Below are positions 37,646-45,935 of a stretch of 64,000 nt of DNA, piece after piece (positions within the stretch are counted from its first letter, which is position 1; each line of letters begins with the position of its first letter). Source of the DNA: Stieleria maiorica (lineage in GTDB: Bacteria > Planctomycetota > Planctomycetia > Pirellulales > Pirellulaceae); NCBI RefSeq assembly GCF_008035925.1, contig NZ_CP036264.1:3656402-3720401 (forward strand). The letters are read 5' to 3'. The position numbers and the translations under genes are program-made. The notes under the pieces were generated by a model. It was not told the origin of the DNA, did not search any database, and saw only the letters and a program-made list of their open reading frames with translations.

Positions 37646-37887
37646 TGCGACAGTTCCGGTCGCGGAACGGCCTGTTGATTCAATCGTTTTCGATGAAAGA
37701 ACAGGACAGTATGAAGCGCAAAACGCTAGCGAGTGGATCTGCCCCGCCCCTTGCTAGCGCTGCGGGCTAGTAAATCAACAGGCCGGGAAGCCGCTTGAAC
37801 AAATCGGGTTGATGGTGAATAGTTTCGTACCGCCTCTTATCGCGCCGCGAAATCGGCTGATGGATGGCCTGACCTACGAAAAACTTC
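37646..37887. other. Intergenic region with GCTAGC palindromes
   Basis: No gene is supported. At 37723-37770 GCTAGCG and TTGCTAGCGCTGCGGGCTAG form an imperfect palindrome. The adjacent TAGTAAATCAACAGGCCGGG has a close match at 54489, before element copy C. Confidence 0.55.
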
Positions 37888-38439
37888 ATGAATTCATCTC
37901 CAACATCGACGAACTCCCGTTTTCTCCTCCGACGGATCGGCGCGAGCGCTCGATCGGCGGCCCTGGCCGCCGGTGGCTTGATCGTTGCCGGTATCGTGGC
38001 GTGGATCGGCTGGGTGGGATTTCGCAATGAGCCAGCGTTGACGCATCTGGACGTCAACGTGGTCGGATTGGATTACCACCTCTATTTTCAATATCCCGGC
38101 CCCGATTCGGTGCTTGGAACAAGCGATGATCGGCTGGGAACGCGGAATTTTTTTGCCCCGGCCAATGCTCGGGTCGACCTAAACCTGACGAGCCGGGATT
38201 TCGTTTATTTGGTGGAAATCCCCGAAGTCGGCCTCTACGAGGTCGCTGCACCGGGGCTGGAATTTAAAACCCGGATTGAAACGGGGGATTCAGGGGTGCA
38301 CTCTTTGCTGGGAAGCCAGATGTGTGGCTACGATCACCCGGAACTTATTGGGGATTTCGTGGTTCAACATTCGGCGGATTTTAGGCGGACCGTCCGAAAA
38401 CTCTCCCCCGCACCATCACCTGCAAACCGAACTCAATGA
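37888..38439 (+). CDS. COX2-like cupredoxin protein lacking CuA ligands
   Basis: The 183-residue protein has one N-terminal membrane helix (about 24-46; AALAAGGLIVAGIVAWIGW) and a periplasmic domain resembling cytochrome c oxidase subunit II. Compare NFFAPANARVDLNLTSRDFV, EIPEVGLYEVAAPGL and the end SQMCGYDHPELIGDFVV with the COX2 pattern ending C-x3-C-G-x2-H. Only the second Cys of the CuA pair remains (GSQMCG), and the usual early His is Tyr. It is therefore probably not a functional CuA electron carrier. It overlaps the SCO1-fusion start by ATGA, implying coupling to a copper-chaperone-like protein. The start is by context only. Confidence 0.7.
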   Translation: MNSSPTSTNSRFLLRRIGASARSAALAAGGLIVAGIVAWIGWVGFRNEPALTHLDVNVVGLDYHLYFQYPGPDSVLGTSDDRLGTRNFFAPANARVDLNLTSRDFVYLVEIPEVGLYEVAAPGLEFKTRIETGDSGVHSLLGSQMCGYDHPELIGDFVVQHSADFRRTVRKLSPAPSPANRTQ

Positions 38440-40946
38440 TTTTTTCTCGCCTGTCTCACTGGAATCCGTTGGTTTTTCTGGTGATTTGGAGCATGGCCGT
38501 GCATGTGGGGTGTGCCCCCGATGCAGATCAAGAACGCGACTCCACGCCGGAAGTGGACCGCTCACTGCGAACCGCAGAAGCCCAAGGGCTGCGGGTTTTC
38601 GGAGAAATTCCTGCGTTTTCCCTGACGGACCAGCACGGAGATCCCTTCGACCGTAGCCGATTGGATGGCAAAATCTGGGTCGCCACCTTTGTGTTCACGC
38701 GTTGCGGGGCGACCTGCCCCTATCAGACCGCCGCATTCAGCGAGCTGCAACAAACCCTTCAGCGGGCTGACGAATGGGGCAAGGTCCAGCTGGTTTCGTT
38801 CACAGTGGATCCCGAATTCGACACCCCCGAGGTGCTGACGGAGTACGGGAAAAAGGCGGGAGCCGATTTCGAACATTGGCATTTTTTGACCGGCGAACGA
38901 TCCCGTCTGTGGGATCTAAGCAAAGACGGTTTCAAGTTGGATGTCCAATCGGGTCGTGATGCGAGCAATCTGATCGCGCACAGTTCGCTGTTCGTCCTGG
39001 TGGATCAAGATTCCAAAATCCGCGGCTACTACGAAGGTTTGTCGCCGGAGGCCAACAAAAAGCTTTTGGACGATGTACGTGAATTGCTGGACCAACAAGA
39101 CCCCGCTCGGATGGACCGGGTCACCGAAGTGTCCGTTCCACGCGACGTTCGTGATCCGAAATGGCTGGAACCCCGTGCCCAGGCCCAACGTGCGCTCGCG
39201 TCCAGCTACGACGTGACCTGCGATTTTCAGTTCACCGACACGCTGTCCGCCAGCGGCATCACGTTCAAGGACAACGTGGTCGACGATGTAAAGCGAGATT
39301 TCAAAGCCGCCCACTATGACCACGGCACGGCCGTGGCGGTTGCCGACGTCGACCAAGACGGGTTGATGGATCTGTACTTCGTCTGCCAATTGGGAAGCAA
39401 TCAGTTGTGGCGGAACCTTGGCGGCGGCAAGTTTGAGAACATCACCGAATCAGCCGGCGTCGCGGTCGCCGAGGAGGTCTCGACCGGCGCATCATTCGCC
39501 GACGTCGACAATGACGGCGACGCGGATCTGTACGTCACGCGTGTCCGCGCACCCAATCGATTGTTTCTCAATGACGGAACAGGCGTGTTTGAAGACGTTT
39601 CCCAGGACTCGGGATTGGATCACGTCGGCCATTCCTCCGGGGCCGTCTTCTTCGATTACGATCGCGACGGTTTATTGGATGTGCTGCTGACAAACGTCGG
39701 AAAATACACGACCGAGCAGCGCGGTCCTGGGGGATATTATCTGGCGTACAAAGCCGCCTTTACCGGGCATCTGTTCCCCGAACGAGCCGAGCCGAACATC
39801 TTGTTCCGCAACCTGGGTGACGCCCGTTTTGAAAATGTCAACGAAAAGGTCGGTTTCAACGACCTGTCCTGGTCCGGGGATGCGACGCCGATCGACGGCA
39901 ATGATGACGGCTGGCCCGACATTTACGTGCTCAGCATGCAAGGCCATGACCAGTATTTTGAAAACCAGCAGGGCAAGGGCTTTGTCAGCAAGGGGCACGA
40001 GTTGTTTCCCAGCAGCGCCTGGGGATCGATGGGCGTCAAAGTGTTTGACTTCAACCGCGACTCCCGCTTGGATCTTTACGTCACCGACATGCACACCGAC
40101 ATGGTTCACGACGTGGAGCCGGAAAACGAGAAGGCGAAAATGCAACGGAATCTGCCGATCTCGATGCTCGCCACCGACGGCAATCACATCCTCGGAAACG
40201 CTTTTTATCTGAAAGACGACAAAGATTCCTACCGCGAGGTGTCCGACGAAATCGGGGCCGAAAACTACTGGCCGTGGGGAATCAGCGTGGCGGACCTGAA
40301 TGCCGACGGGTTCGAAGACGTCTTCATCGCGGCCAGCATGAACTTTGATTTCCGCTACGGCATCAACTCCGTTCTTTTGAACGATCATGGAAAACGATTT
40401 CTGGACAGCGAGTTCATTTTGGGAGTCGAGCCGCGAGCCAAAGGCACCGCGCAACCCTGGATGGAACTGGATTGTGACGGCGTGGATGCGAAACACCGGT
40501 TATGCGAAGGCCGTAGCGGCAAACTGTTGGTCTGGGGGGCCACCGGCTCGCGAAGTTCCGTCGTCTTCGACATCGAAAACGATGGCGACCTGGACATCGT
40601 GACCAACGACTTCGGTGGAACCCCGATGGTGTTGACCAGCAATCTGACCGACAGCCACGACGTCCATGCGCTCAGCGTCCAATTGGTCGGAACAGATTCG
40701 AATCGGGACGGGCTCGGTGCTCTGGTGGATGTTCTGGTCGCTGACAACCATCTGATTTCGGTCCACGACGGAAAATCGGGTTATTTGTCGCAAAGTAGAA
40801 TGCCGATGTACGTCGGATTGGGGGATGCGACGCAGGTTGATTCGGTCACCGTCACCTGGCCCTCGGGGATCGTGCAGACCGTCCCTGGACCGATTCCTTC
40901 GAACCAAAAGCTGACCATTGTTGAAAAAGGCGAAATCGCAGAGTAA
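38436..40946 (+). CDS. SCO1/SenC domain fused to FG-GAP/UnbV (CRTAC1-like) repeats
   Basis: The 836-residue secreted protein starts with a lipobox-like signal (AVHVGC at about residue 26). An SCO1/SenC domain (about 45-225) follows: EIPAFSLTDQHGDPFDR, FVFTRCGATCPYQTAAFSEL with the copper-binding C-x3-C, and the late His in LIAHSSLFVLVDQD. The remaining about 600 residues are FG-GAP/VCBS beta-propeller repeats (DVDQDGLMDLYFV, DVDNDGDADLYV, DYDRDGLLDVLL) ending in an ASPIC/UnbV-type tail. SCO1 proteins deliver copper to COX2; fusion to a calcium-binding propeller is unusual. It overlaps the COX2-like gene upstream and the MBL gene downstream. Confidence 0.85.
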   Translation: MIFSRLSHWNPLVFLVIWSMAVHVGCAPDADQERDSTPEVDRSLRTAEAQGLRVFGEIPAFSLTDQHGDPFDRSRLDGKIWVATFVFTRCGATCPYQTAAFSELQQTLQRADEWGKVQLVSFTVDPEFDTPEVLTEYGKKAGADFEHWHFLTGERSRLWDLSKDGFKLDVQSGRDASNLIAHSSLFVLVDQDSKIRGYYEGLSPEANKKLLDDVRELLDQQDPARMDRVTEVSVPRDVRDPKWLEPRAQAQRALASSYDVTCDFQFTDTLSASGITFKDNVVDDVKRDFKAAHYDHGTAVAVADVDQDGLMDLYFVCQLGSNQLWRNLGGGKFENITESAGVAVAEEVSTGASFADVDNDGDADLYVTRVRAPNRLFLNDGTGVFEDVSQDSGLDHVGHSSGAVFFDYDRDGLLDVLLTNVGKYTTEQRGPGGYYLAYKAAFTGHLFPERAEPNILFRNLGDARFENVNEKVGFNDLSWSGDATPIDGNDDGWPDIYVLSMQGHDQYFENQQGKGFVSKGHELFPSSAWGSMGVKVFDFNRDSRLDLYVTDMHTDMVHDVEPENEKAKMQRNLPISMLATDGNHILGNAFYLKDDKDSYREVSDEIGAENYWPWGISVADLNADGFEDVFIAASMNFDFRYGINSVLLNDHGKRFLDSEFILGVEPRAKGTAQPWMELDCDGVDAKHRLCEGRSGKLLVWGATGSRSSVVFDIENDGDLDIVTNDFGGTPMVLTSNLTDSHDVHALSVQLVGTDSNRDGLGALVDVLVADNHLISVHDGKSGYLSQSRMPMYVGLGDATQVDSVTVTWPSGIVQTVPGPIPSNQKLTIVEKGEIAE

Positions 40947-42612
40947 TCGCGCCGAATCGCGAGACTCTTTTTCAAGGCCCCTGTTCCAGTTTTGTGTCGT
41001 GATTGCGGCGGTTTCGACCCTTGGCCTGGAGTCCGGGTGCAGCCCCTCGTCACCTCCGCCCGGCGGCAAACCGATGGAAACGTTGGTTCGCCGCGATGCC
41101 CAAAGCGGTGCTGGCCCCCGCCAGTACGCGACACAGTGGCTGGGCGGCAAAACGCTGACCGTGGCACCCGGCGTGCATGTGCTTGGCGAACTCAGCCCCA
41201 GCGCGGTGTATGCCATCGAAACCTCCGACGGCATCATCCTGATCGACTCGGGAAGTGACGAACTGGCGCGCGGCGTTCGCGAATCATTGCTGTCGGTGGG
41301 GTTGCGGCTGGAGGATGTGCGTTATGTGCTGATCACACACGCCCACTACGACCACGTGTTTGGGGCCAATCGGATCCGCACCCTTTCGGGAGCCGTCGTC
41401 GCTGCCGGCAAAGACGATTGTCAGGTGCTTCGCACGCCCGACTTGCCGGCGTTGTACTCCGTGTTTCCCATCATCCCTTATTCGGGAGCACCGATCGAGG
41501 TGGATCGTGAACTGGTTGACGGCGACCGGATCGACTTGGGCGGCGTCACGGTGGAAGCGATTGCCGCCCCGGGGCACACTCCGGGCAGCACGTGCTACCT
41601 GCTGACCCGAGACAGCCAGACGATCCTTTTCTGCGGAGACGTGATTTCGTCGATCGACTTCGGTCCCGCCACGTATTCCGCCGAACTCGCGCCCAAATAC
41701 CGAGGCGACGCCGGCGCATTTGTCGCCACGATCGACCGGCTGCTGGAAATGGGGCCGCCCGACCTGTTGCTGACGGGGCACCCGAGGCAACAAAAACAAT
41801 TGCAATCGATTCGGTTGGATCCAGCGACATGGCAGGGGATGCTTGGCCCGGCTCGCGACGAACTGCAGTCGATCGTCGAGCGGCATGCGCGTGACGGAGC
41901 CGACTTTCTTGATGGCCATCCCAAGCCGATCGAACCGGGCTTGTACTACCTGGGCGACCTGGACGGCATTGCGGTGTATGGAATTTTCGATCAAGAGAAT
42001 TTCATGGTGGTCAATGCGCCCGGGGGAGACGCCTACGAAGCGTTTCTATCGGCACGTCTCGAATCTTTGGGGCTGAAGACCGATCTGCCGGCGATGATCT
42101 TGCTGACCTCGGATCGGCCCGATCACCGCTCGGGGCTGGAGTCGATGCCCGCAAACACGGTCGTGGTCGCCCCCGCGTCGATTGCCGCGACGTTACGAAA
42201 CGAAGGCATGGACGTCCGCACGCCCGCGGATGTGTCGGCGACGCTTCAGCTGAAGCCCATGGAAACCCCCCTGGGCGTCAGCTATTCGTATTCCGCCAAC
42301 GGAAGGGAAATTCTGTTGACGCCCGACGTACCGCGAAACGTGTCGCTGGTATGGACGAACCGGCTTTCGGGACGCAAGACCATGGGCGATCTACAGCCGC
42401 AGATGGAGGATCTGATGGGCGAACTCGCCGAAGCGGAGGGGCGATTAACCGCCTATCGGAAAACGCTGTTGCGGATGGAGCAATTTCAACCGGATGTCTG
42501 GTTGCCGTCGCGGCCGTTGACGGATCAAAATGCCAACTTGTATGACGACGAGTGGGACGAGATCATTGAAAACAACCTGCGGCCCGCCGACGCTGTCGAG
42601 CGCCGGTTCTAA
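40918..42612 (+). CDS. Metallo-beta-lactamase-fold lipoprotein
   Basis: The 564-residue protein has a lipoprotein signal (VVIAAVSTLGLESGC) and a metallo-beta-lactamase domain (about 65-320). Zinc ligands are visible as THAHYDHVFGA, GHTPGSTCYL, LFCGDVISS and a late LLTGHPRQ. The C-terminal about 230 residues are unassigned, though FMVVNAPGGDAYEAFLSARL and LTSDRPDHRSGLES suggest a second, degenerate MBL-like half. The start is TTG 40918 or 40921, overlapping the SCO1-fusion end by up to 29 nt. The overlap suggests one operon for the cluster. The substrate is unknown; it could act as a hydrolase at the cell surface. Confidence 0.82.
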   Translation: MLKKAKSQSNRAESRDSFSRPLFQFCVVIAAVSTLGLESGCSPSSPPPGGKPMETLVRRDAQSGAGPRQYATQWLGGKTLTVAPGVHVLGELSPSAVYAIETSDGIILIDSGSDELARGVRESLLSVGLRLEDVRYVLITHAHYDHVFGANRIRTLSGAVVAAGKDDCQVLRTPDLPALYSVFPIIPYSGAPIEVDRELVDGDRIDLGGVTVEAIAAPGHTPGSTCYLLTRDSQTILFCGDVISSIDFGPATYSAELAPKYRGDAGAFVATIDRLLEMGPPDLLLTGHPRQQKQLQSIRLDPATWQGMLGPARDELQSIVERHARDGADFLDGHPKPIEPGLYYLGDLDGIAVYGIFDQENFMVVNAPGGDAYEAFLSARLESLGLKTDLPAMILLTSDRPDHRSGLESMPANTVVVAPASIAATLRNEGMDVRTPADVSATLQLKPMETPLGVSYSYSANGREILLTPDVPRNVSLVWTNRLSGRKTMGDLQPQMEDLMGELAEAEGRLTAYRKTLLRMEQFQPDVWLPSRPLTDQNANLYDDEWDEIIENNLRPADAVERRF

Positions 42613-42657
42613 GCACCGCGCGATTGCGCCTCTGTCGACCGTGTCCGGGGCGGACGC

Positions 42658-45600
42658 GTGAAGCCCCGATCGAACGATCGATCCGTGAAGACCGTAACGA
42701 TGAACATGAATCGATTGTTTTCTGTCCCGCACCGCTCCATTGCAAGATCGCCGGCTAGCCGGATCGCGCCAGGTTGCACCAGTAACATCGTGATTCGCCG
42801 TTCGAACGTCGCGAAATTCGACAGGAGGTGGGTTCCCAGAGTTTGCGACATTCTGGAGAGCGTCGCTCCGTCATCGTGGCCCGGTCGAGCGCGCGCCCTC
42901 ATTTGGGTTTTCGGCGCCCTCGCTTTGGTCGGGTGTGGGCAGAACGATCGCACGGCGTCGTCGGTCGAATCGTCGGTCGAATCTTCGGTCGGGGCGTCAG
43001 TCGACGATGACACGAAAGGGATCGAAGCGGCGTTTCGCCTCTACCAACAGGGGAAAACCGACCAGGCACTCGAATCAGTGCAAGGGATCCTGATTCGATC
43101 GCCGAGCAATGTCGACGCGTTAAGTTTGGCGATTGAATTGTACAACCAACGGGGAGATTACTGCCGCGCGGCCGAATTGGCGGCCACCGTGGCCGAGGCC
43201 GATCCGACGCGCGGCTCGGAAATTCTGGTCCGTGCCTTTGATTGGAATCTGCGTTGCGGCGACTTTTCTGCCGCGGAAGCGAATCTGCAGCGTGCGGTCG
43301 AATTGGACAACATGAATGTTCAGACCCATCGGTTGTTGGCGCAACTTTTCAATGCACAAGGCCGCCGCTACGAAGCGAGCCGACATGTGCGTCAATTGAT
43401 CCGACTTCGCGCCGTCCAACCCAACGAAACACTCAGCCTGATCGACCTTCAAGGTCCCTTCTATCTGGTTTCGTTCGCGGGATTCGTCTCCGGGCAAACG
43501 GTCACACTGTTCGACTTGGGGCAGCTTCGCGAGCTGTACACGCGGATCAACGCCGAACCGGAGGACGTTCTGCAGCGGATGCATCAAATCAGGGCTGCGT
43601 TTCCCGCGAATACCGCGGCGGCTGCGCTGCACGGCCGCATCCTTGCCGAAACCGGGCGCCAGCGAGAGCTTGCCGAGTGGGCGAAAAACCTGCCGCCGGG
43701 GACGCAAGATCAACCGGAATACTGGAGCGCGATCGGCAGTTGGATGGCGTTGCAGGATCGTCACGACGAGGCGATCCGAGCGTTCGGAGAAGCTCTGCGT
43801 CGCGACCCCGGCGATCGCGAATCGCTGCGTGGGATGATTCAGTCATTGATCGTCACCGGCAAGGAATCGCAGACGCCCGAGTTGCGAAAACGGCTCGCCG
43901 TGCTGGACCAGATCTTTCGCATCGCCAAGGATGCCGACGCCGAACAATCGATGTGGATCTCGCAGCAGTTGGCGGCACTCGCTCGCCCCTGGGAGTCGTG
44001 CGCTTGGCTGATGCGAGAAGCTCAGATGAGCGGGGCAATGTCACAGCGGATCCCCGAATTGAATCGGCGCCATCAAGCCATCGTCGCTTGGGAACAAGAC
44101 GCGACGGACAGCCAAATTGCCACGGCCAAACTGGACCGTCTGCTCGGATTTGATATCCAGCAGTGGCCCCTGCCGCAATTACAAACGCAAAATCAACCTC
44201 CTTCGATCGTCCCAGCGGAGGCTAACGATCAGGAATTGCGCCTGGTCGACGTCGCGCCGCAATTGAAGCTTCACGCCAAGTACGTGGGTGGATTCGCGTC
44301 GGACGGCAGCAGATTCTATCCGTACCAAGTTAACGGCGGTGGATTGGCCGTGGTCGATTTCGACCTGGACGGCCGCTGTGATCTCTATGTGGCGCAGAGC
44401 GGTGGAACGCCAGTCGAATCGGGTTCGTCCGAGCCGAATCAACTGTTTCGATTCAGCGCCGAAGGGGAATTCACAGAGGCCACCAAGCACGCGGCCGTCG
44501 GCGATCGCGGGTTCGGACAAGGCGTTTGCGCCGGTGACGTCAATCAAGACGGATTCCCCGACCTGTTGGTCGCCAACATCGGAAAGAATGTGATCTATCT
44601 GAACCAGGGCGACGGTACGTTTCGCGATGCAAGCGACCTGTATTCTGCCCCGGCGGCCGACTGGACGTCCTGCATCGGTCTGGCGGACGTGGACGGCGAC
44701 ACCTTGCCAGACATCATCGAAGTCAATTACATCGACGATCCGCTGGCGTTCACGGTCAGTTGCACCGACGATCACTTGCCGTGCCAGCCACAGCGGTTCA
44801 ACGCCGCGGCGGATCGAGTCTGGTTGTCCGCCCGCGACGGAGGGTTTGCCGAGTCGGACAAGGCGGCCGATATGCGTGCCAACCCCAAACTGGGGTTCGG
44901 TCTGGTGATCACCAATTTCGACGGCAAGCTGGGCAACGACTTTTTCATCGCCAACGACGGAGACCTGAACCATTTTTGGGTCAGCACCGCAGCGGAGGAT
45001 GAGAGTGATGCCCCGTTTTCGTTGGTCGAATCCGCCGGGGTGCGCGGCTGCAGCATCGGAAAAGGCGGCGACAGCCAAGCTTGCATGGGCGTCGCTTCGG
45101 GCGATTTTGATCGCGACGGTCAACTCGATTTACATGTCACCAATTTCCACAACGAATCGGTCAACCTGTTTACGCAGAACGTTCCTGGATTTTTCTTCGA
45201 CGAGTCGCTCAGGTACGGATTGCATGAACCATCATTCTCGGTGCTTGGTTTCGGTACTCAGGCAGCCGATTTGGACAACGACGGCTGGCTCGATTTAGCC
45301 GTCTTGAATGGACACGTGTTTGACGCCCGCGACGAAGGCATCCCGTTTCAAATGGTCCCGCAACTGTTCCGAGGTGGCCAGGAAGGATTTCGGCTTCAAG
45401 AACGTACTCTCGGCGGCGACTACTGGAAACAGCAGCAACTCGGACGCACCCTGGCAACGTTGGACTGGAATCGCGATGGAAAAATGGACCTCGTCGCGGG
45501 GCACTTGGATCTGCCTATCGCGCTGTTGCAGAACGAATCGACGACGCAGCACTGGATTCAAATTGAGTTGATCGGCGTGGACTGTGAACGCGATGCCATC

Positions 45601-45834
45601 GGTGCCGAGGTCCGCATCACGGCCGATCAAGAGAGCTGGACCGGTTGGCAAACCGGCGGGGACGGCTACATGTGCAGCAACGAGCAGGTCGTGCATTTCG
45701 GTGTGGGGGCGGCGGAGGCGATCGACCAGGTCCAGATCCGTTGGCCGGGTGGTGCGACGCAAGTGTTTGACAGCGTCCAGGCGGATGCCCGTTATCTGGC
45801 CATCGAAGGCGTCGAAGCGCTCGAGGAGCGTTGA
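42658..45834 (+). CDS. TPR-FG-GAP-UnbV lipoprotein (paralogue 1)
   Basis: The frame codes for up to 1058 residues. A signal with lipobox sits inside it (RALIWVFGALALVGC), so the true protein is probably about 980 residues. TPR units (about 120-470) are followed by FG-GAP/VCBS repeats (DFDLDGRCDLYVAQSG, DVNQDGFPDLLVANIG, DFDRDGQLDLHVTNFH) and a UnbV/ASPIC tail (ERDAIGAEVRITADQ, IRWPGGATQVFDS). Copy E of the palindromic element covers 42766-42882, just before the signal, so upstream codons may not be translated. No start codon with a good ribosome site is clear. AGGAGGTG at 42823 has no ATG/GTG/TTG at usual spacing. Confidence 0.8.
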   Translation: MKPRSNDRSVKTVTMNMNRLFSVPHRSIARSPASRIAPGCTSNIVIRRSNVAKFDRRWVPRVCDILESVAPSSWPGRARALIWVFGALALVGCGQNDRTASSVESSVESSVGASVDDDTKGIEAAFRLYQQGKTDQALESVQGILIRSPSNVDALSLAIELYNQRGDYCRAAELAATVAEADPTRGSEILVRAFDWNLRCGDFSAAEANLQRAVELDNMNVQTHRLLAQLFNAQGRRYEASRHVRQLIRLRAVQPNETLSLIDLQGPFYLVSFAGFVSGQTVTLFDLGQLRELYTRINAEPEDVLQRMHQIRAAFPANTAAAALHGRILAETGRQRELAEWAKNLPPGTQDQPEYWSAIGSWMALQDRHDEAIRAFGEALRRDPGDRESLRGMIQSLIVTGKESQTPELRKRLAVLDQIFRIAKDADAEQSMWISQQLAALARPWESCAWLMREAQMSGAMSQRIPELNRRHQAIVAWEQDATDSQIATAKLDRLLGFDIQQWPLPQLQTQNQPPSIVPAEANDQELRLVDVAPQLKLHAKYVGGFASDGSRFYPYQVNGGGLAVVDFDLDGRCDLYVAQSGGTPVESGSSEPNQLFRFSAEGEFTEATKHAAVGDRGFGQGVCAGDVNQDGFPDLLVANIGKNVIYLNQGDGTFRDASDLYSAPAADWTSCIGLADVDGDTLPDIIEVNYIDDPLAFTVSCTDDHLPCQPQRFNAAADRVWLSARDGGFAESDKAADMRANPKLGFGLVITNFDGKLGNDFFIANDGDLNHFWVSTAAEDESDAPFSLVESAGVRGCSIGKGGDSQACMGVASGDFDRDGQLDLHVTNFHNESVNLFTQNVPGFFFDESLRYGLHEPSFSVLGFGTQAADLDNDGWLDLAVLNGHVFDARDEGIPFQMVPQLFRGGQEGFRLQERTLGGDYWKQQQLGRTLATLDWNRDGKMDLVAGHLDLPIALLQNESTTQHWIQIELIGVDCERDAIGAEVRITADQESWTGWQTGGDGYMCSNEQVVHFGVGAAEAIDQVQIRWPGGATQVFDSVQADARYLAIEGVEALEER
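42766..42882 (-). repeat. Copy E (diverged, full length) of the 117-bp palindromic element
   Basis: It aligns with copy B over the full 117 bp, from GCGCCAGGTT to CATCGTGGCCC. Shared stretches include GAACGTCGCG (B: GAACGTAGCT), CAGGAGGTGGGTTCCCAGAG (B: CAGAAGGTGGATCCCCAGGG) and TTCTGGAGAGCGTCGCTCCG (B: CTCTGGCGGACGTAGCTACG). It lies in the 5' part of the TPR-FG-GAP frame. Confidence 0.82.
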
Positions 45835-45850
45835 GAGAGGGACACACGCT

Positions 45851-45920
45851 GGTGTTCAGGCTTTAGCCGCTCGGAGTCGCTGCGGAGCAGCGAGGGGGAG
45901 TCGCCTGAAGGCTAAACACC
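45851..45920. repeat. Inverted repeat between convergent FG-GAP genes
   Basis: GGTGTTCAGGCTTTAGCC at 45851 pairs imperfectly with GGCTAAACACC at 45910, with inner GGAGTCGC sequences that also pair partly. It lies between convergent stops and may act as a terminator. Confidence 0.75.
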
Positions 45921-45935
45921 AACGTGCGCTGGTGG

